This document shows positions 61,721-64,000 of a DNA stretch of 64,000 nucleotides, piece by piece. Under the pieces are notes generated by a model. That model was given only the letters and a program-made list of their open reading frames with translations. It was not told where the DNA came from and ran no database searches. The stretch lies in contig CAMLID010000011.1 in NCBI GenBank assembly GCA_946480055.1, forward strand, positions 1 through 64,000, in the 5' to 3' direction. Made by a program: the position numbers and the translations under genes. Source of the DNA: an uncultured Lysobacter sp. GTDB lineage: Bacteria; Pseudomonadota; Gammaproteobacteria; Xanthomonadales; Xanthomonadaceae. Within the stretch, counting starts at the first letter, position 1. Every line of letters starts with the position of its first letter.

Positions 61721-62278
61721 CTAAAGCGCGCTCTCCGGGGTCCAGCGCATGCGCCGGTAGGCGCCGTTGTCTTCGAGCAGGACGAAGCCCAGGCGCTGGT
61801 ACAGGCGCTGCGCCTGCGCATTGTCGGACGACACATGCAGATGCAGGCCGCGGCCGAGCGCGGCGGCGTCGTGCTGGCTGTGCTCGATCAGGCTGCTGGC
61901 GATGCCCTGGCCGCGCGTGGCGGGCAGCAGGCTGATATCGACGATCAGATGATCGGGCGCGCGCCGTTGCAGGTAGTAGCGGCCGACCGGCGCGCCCTCG
62001 CGCTCGATGGCGAGGAAGTCGGCGTCGGCGTAATGCTGCAGGTAATGCTGGTGTTGCAGCGCGAACTGGCTGTCGAGGAAGGCGCGCTTGGCCTCGTCGG
62101 GCCAGGGCACGGGCGCGAGTTCCTCGGCGCGGGTGCTGGCGTAGAGCGTGCGCAGCCAGGGCAGGTCGTCGTCGCGCGCGGGGCGCAATGCGAACCCGCG
62201 CTCGCTCAGGAGCGCGGGTGTCGCCAGGCGGCCGTCGCGGCCTTGCGGAAACGGCGGTAGCCGCGACGTCGCCTGCAT
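61721..62278 (-). CDS. GNAT family N-acetyltransferase
   Basis: A 185-residue GNAT enzyme. The acetyl-CoA motif is LLPATRGQGIASSLIEHSQ, followed by LHVSSDNAQAQRLYQRLGFVL. The ATG at 62278 lies close to the end of the tail gene; a TTG nine bases upstream overlaps that stop (TTGA). Same transcription unit as the three tail proteins. Substrate unknown. Confidence 0.9.
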   Translation of the reverse strand: MQATSRLPPFPQGRDGRLATPALLSERGFALRPARDDDLPWLRTLYASTRAEELAPVPWPDEAKRAFLDSQFALQHQHYLQHYADADFLAIEREGAPVGRYYLQRRAPDHLIVDISLLPATRGQGIASSLIEHSQHDAAALGRGLHLHVSSDNAQAQRLYQRLGFVLLEDNGAYRRMRWTPESAL

Positions 62279-62283
62279 TGCAG

Positions 62284-62817
62284 TCAAGGGAAGCTCGGGA
62301 AAATGCCCTGCAAGGCGATGCAGAAGTTCGATGCGAGATAAGGCTGGCGGTTTTCATGCGGCTGGCCGCCGCCGGCCGGGCCGCACATGACCGGAGCGAA
62401 CTGCACGTTCGGCGGCACACCCCCGATGAAGGGGTTGCTCAAGGTCGGGATGCCCAGGAAGTTGCTGGGGGCCGGCGTACTGGTGCGCAAAGTGCCGGTA
62501 GGCTGGTTATAGGCGGTCAGCGTATGGCCGTGCGCCGGCATCTCGCCCTGGGTCAGGGTCACGCTGTTGGAGCCGAACACTTCGCCGATGGTGCGCGGCG
62601 TGAGTCCGGGGCCCTGGCCCTGGTTGCAGCCGGCGCGGTTGACGAAGTTGGGCAACTGGAACGTGGTCTGGCCGTTGCCGCCGTAGTTGGTGCCCAGCAG
62701 CGCGAACAGCGCGGTGTTCTGCTGGATGGCCAGAGTGGCGCCGTTGCACGACGCCCAACCGCGCGGCGCGAAATTGAATCCGAACAGCTGGATTTCGCCG
62801 ATGAAAGGTTCGGTCAT
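62284..62817 (-). CDS. phage-tail collar-domain protein, third
   Basis: A 177-residue tail-fibre/collar protein (MdpB-like). Pattern: EPFIGEIQLFGFNFAPRGWASCNG at the start, QNTALFALLGTNYGGNGQTTFQLPNF and a final N-x-Q-P-Y. Shares about the same layout with the next two genes. Confidence 0.9.
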   Translation of the reverse strand: MTEPFIGEIQLFGFNFAPRGWASCNGATLAIQQNTALFALLGTNYGGNGQTTFQLPNFVNRAGCNQGQGPGLTPRTIGEVFGSNSVTLTQGEMPAHGHTLTAYNQPTGTLRTSTPAPSNFLGIPTLSNPFIGGVPPNVQFAPVMCGPAGGGQPHENRQPYLASNFCIALQGIFPSFP

Positions 62818-62852
62818 GGTGATGTCCTCGAATGATGGTCCGCGGCGGCCGC

Positions 62853-63383
62853 TCAGCTCTGCGACGGGTAGATGCCGGCCCAGGCGATGCAGTACCCCAC
62901 CGTCAAGGTGGGCATCAGATTGTCGTGCGGCTGGGTGTTGCCGCTGCTCGAGATCGCGGCCGGGGCGAGCGCGGCGCCGGTGGCGCCGGTGATGTCGGTG
63001 ACGTACATGGTGTCGCCCGACACCGTAGCGGGCTCAACCGTCACACCGACCGCGCCGGTGGCGGCCGCGGCCGTGGTGGCCATCAGCGCATGGTTGTGGC
63101 TGGGCAACTGCTGGGTCAGCAGGGTCACGCTCTCGGTGCCGGACATCTGGCCGATCACGTAGTTGCTCAGGCCCTGGCCGGTGCCCTGGTGGATCGGCGC
63201 GCGGCCGCGCAGGTCGGGCACGGCGAAGGTGGACTGGCCGTCGCCGCCGTAGGTGGTGCCGATCAGGGTGTACAGCACTTCGTACTCGCTGATGGGCTGC
63301 AGCGAACCGTCGCAGCTGAACCAGCCGTTGGGCACGCGGCCGAAGCCGAACATACGGATTTCTCCGACGTAAGGGGTGCTCAT
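62853..63383 (-). CDS. phage-tail collar-domain protein, second
   Basis: A 176-residue paralogue: PYVGEIRMFGFGRVPNGWFSCDG, YEVLYTLIGTTYGGDGQSTFAVPDLRGR, and TQPHDNLMPTLTVGYCIAW. The most diverged of the three. Confidence 0.9.
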   Translation of the reverse strand: MSTPYVGEIRMFGFGRVPNGWFSCDGSLQPISEYEVLYTLIGTTYGGDGQSTFAVPDLRGRAPIHQGTGQGLSNYVIGQMSGTESVTLLTQQLPSHNHALMATTAAAATGAVGVTVEPATVSGDTMYVTDITGATGAALAPAAISSSGNTQPHDNLMPTLTVGYCIAWAGIYPSQS

Positions 63384-63410
63384 AGGGAACTCCTGTAGAT
63401 GGCTAGCGCG

Positions 63411-63935
63411 TCAGTTGCGCGACGGGTAGATGCCGACCAGCGCGATCACGAAATTGATCGTCGTGTAGGGCTGTATGTTGCTGTGCGGCTGGCTGTTGCC
63501 CGTCATGCCGATGCCTTGCAGCGCGACCTGGGCACCCGAGGAGGGGCCGAAGATCGAGGCGCTGTTGGTGCCGTACAGGCCGTTGGTCGGGTTGCGGATC
63601 GCGCCGGCGGTGGTGTTGCCGTTGACCATGTGCGTATGCGTCGGCATTTGCGGCGGGATCAGGGTGACGTTCTCGACGCCCCCAATCTCACCCTGCTGAT
63701 ACGGCGCCGGATTCCAGCTCCCATCGACCGAATTGCCGAAGCCCACCGGGGTGCGCGACTGCATGTTGGGCAGTTGGAAGTTGGTGGTGCCGTTGCCGCC
63801 GTAGGTGGTGCCGAGCAAGGAAAACAGCGCTTGGTTCTGGGCGATCGGCAGCAGCTGCCCGTTGCACAGGGCAAAACCCTTGGGCGCGAACTGGAACCCC
63901 GTGAGCATGATCTGCCCGAGGAAGACTTCGGTCAT
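63411..63935 (-). CDS. phage-tail collar-domain protein, first
   Basis: A 174-residue paralogue: TEVFLGQIMLTGFQFAPKGFALCNG, ALFSLLGTTYGGNGTTNFQLPNMQSR, and SQPHSNIQPYTTINFVIAL. GAAAAGG precedes the start. First of the three, reading toward the GNAT gene. Confidence 0.9.
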   Translation of the reverse strand: MTEVFLGQIMLTGFQFAPKGFALCNGQLLPIAQNQALFSLLGTTYGGNGTTNFQLPNMQSRTPVGFGNSVDGSWNPAPYQQGEIGGVENVTLIPPQMPTHTHMVNGNTTAGAIRNPTNGLYGTNSASIFGPSSGAQVALQGIGMTGNSQPHSNIQPYTTINFVIALVGIYPSRN

Positions 63936-64000
63936 ACCTTTTCCCCCGAAAGGATGGTGGCACGGGACGTCATGTCCGGTGCGCCCGCTACTCTCGCTCA
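63936..64000. other. upstream region of the tail cluster
   Basis: Only 65 bases; probably part of the promoter region of the tail genes. No gene seen. Confidence 0.4.

Noticed and set aside
1..64000. CRISPR arrays, tRNA genes, insertion sequences
   Set aside because: No regularly spaced repeats, no cloverleaf-like sequence and no transposase seen by reading; a tRNA and repeat scan would be needed to be sure.

Overview
The window reads as chromosomal DNA of a very GC-rich gammaproteobacterium of the family Xanthomonadaceae, most likely Lysobacter. Coding GC is high, third positions are almost all G or C, and long antisense shadow frames are common. The pointers are a toxin gene carrying the XVIPCD tail of Xanthomonadaceae type IV secretion effectors, many secreted or lipid-acting hydrolases, a REP-like element of the kind common in this family, and tandem collar-domain tail proteins. 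I saw no tRNA, rRNA, CRISPR array or insertion sequence. The genus is inference.

Layout. 1-545 holds no convincing gene. 551-5405 has small membrane proteins, a PaiB-like flavin protein, a CPBP protease and a DUF2975/XRE/membrane-protein operon with inverted repeats in front of it. 5785-12249 is a four-gene RND efflux operon (adaptor, pump, outer-membrane channel, TetR regulator). A perfect 16-bp inverted repeat overlaps its -10 box and is the likely TetR operator. 12421-14590 carries a methyltransferase, a secreted protein and an HxlR regulator. 14620-16424 is a predicted antibacterial type IV effector with its lipoprotein immunity gene. 16782-17528 holds a DUF4287 gene and a YCII-like gene behind a box that matches the ECF promoters found 26 kb away. 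17833-20102 has an M14 peptidase, a methyltransferase and a divergent MerR regulator.

20159-27375 is rich in hydrolases and possible conflict genes: a secreted esterase, a MACPF/perforin-like protein, a TolA-C-like protein, a TPR plus DUF6869 pair, a membrane-anchored Mrr-type nuclease and a class 3 lipase. 27479-32092 is metabolic (NTF2-like protein, PLP lyase, Lrp regulator, M20 peptidase, GST). 32141-34990 is a Tle1-like phospholipase effector operon. 35226-40168 has assorted small genes, an SDR enzyme and an acyltransferase. 40257-44056 is an ECF42-type sigma factor with three YciI (DGPF) proteins, a VOC protein and an SRPBCC protein. 44253-50751 is general metabolism (YceI, M20, RidA, amidotransferase, YbdK, YgjP). 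51031-54099 is a tandem duplication of an undescribed two-gene cassette. 54220-60587 holds a modular PHB depolymerase, a glycosyltransferase and a SoxR-controlled oxidoreductase/MFS operon. 60701-63935 ends with DUF1993, DUF6916, a GNAT enzyme and three collar-domain tail proteins.

How the genes work together. Two gene sets look built for attack on other cells (type IV effector/immunity pair, Tle1 operon), and a MACPF protein may belong with them. Several regulatory circuits can be read from DNA sites: TetR on the RND operon, SoxR and a second MerR on promoters with 19-bp spacers, and an ECF42 regulon with three near-identical promoters at two loci. The most novel-looking items are the MACPF protein, the effector pair, the duplicated Sel1/glycine-rich cassette and the extended ECF42 regulon.
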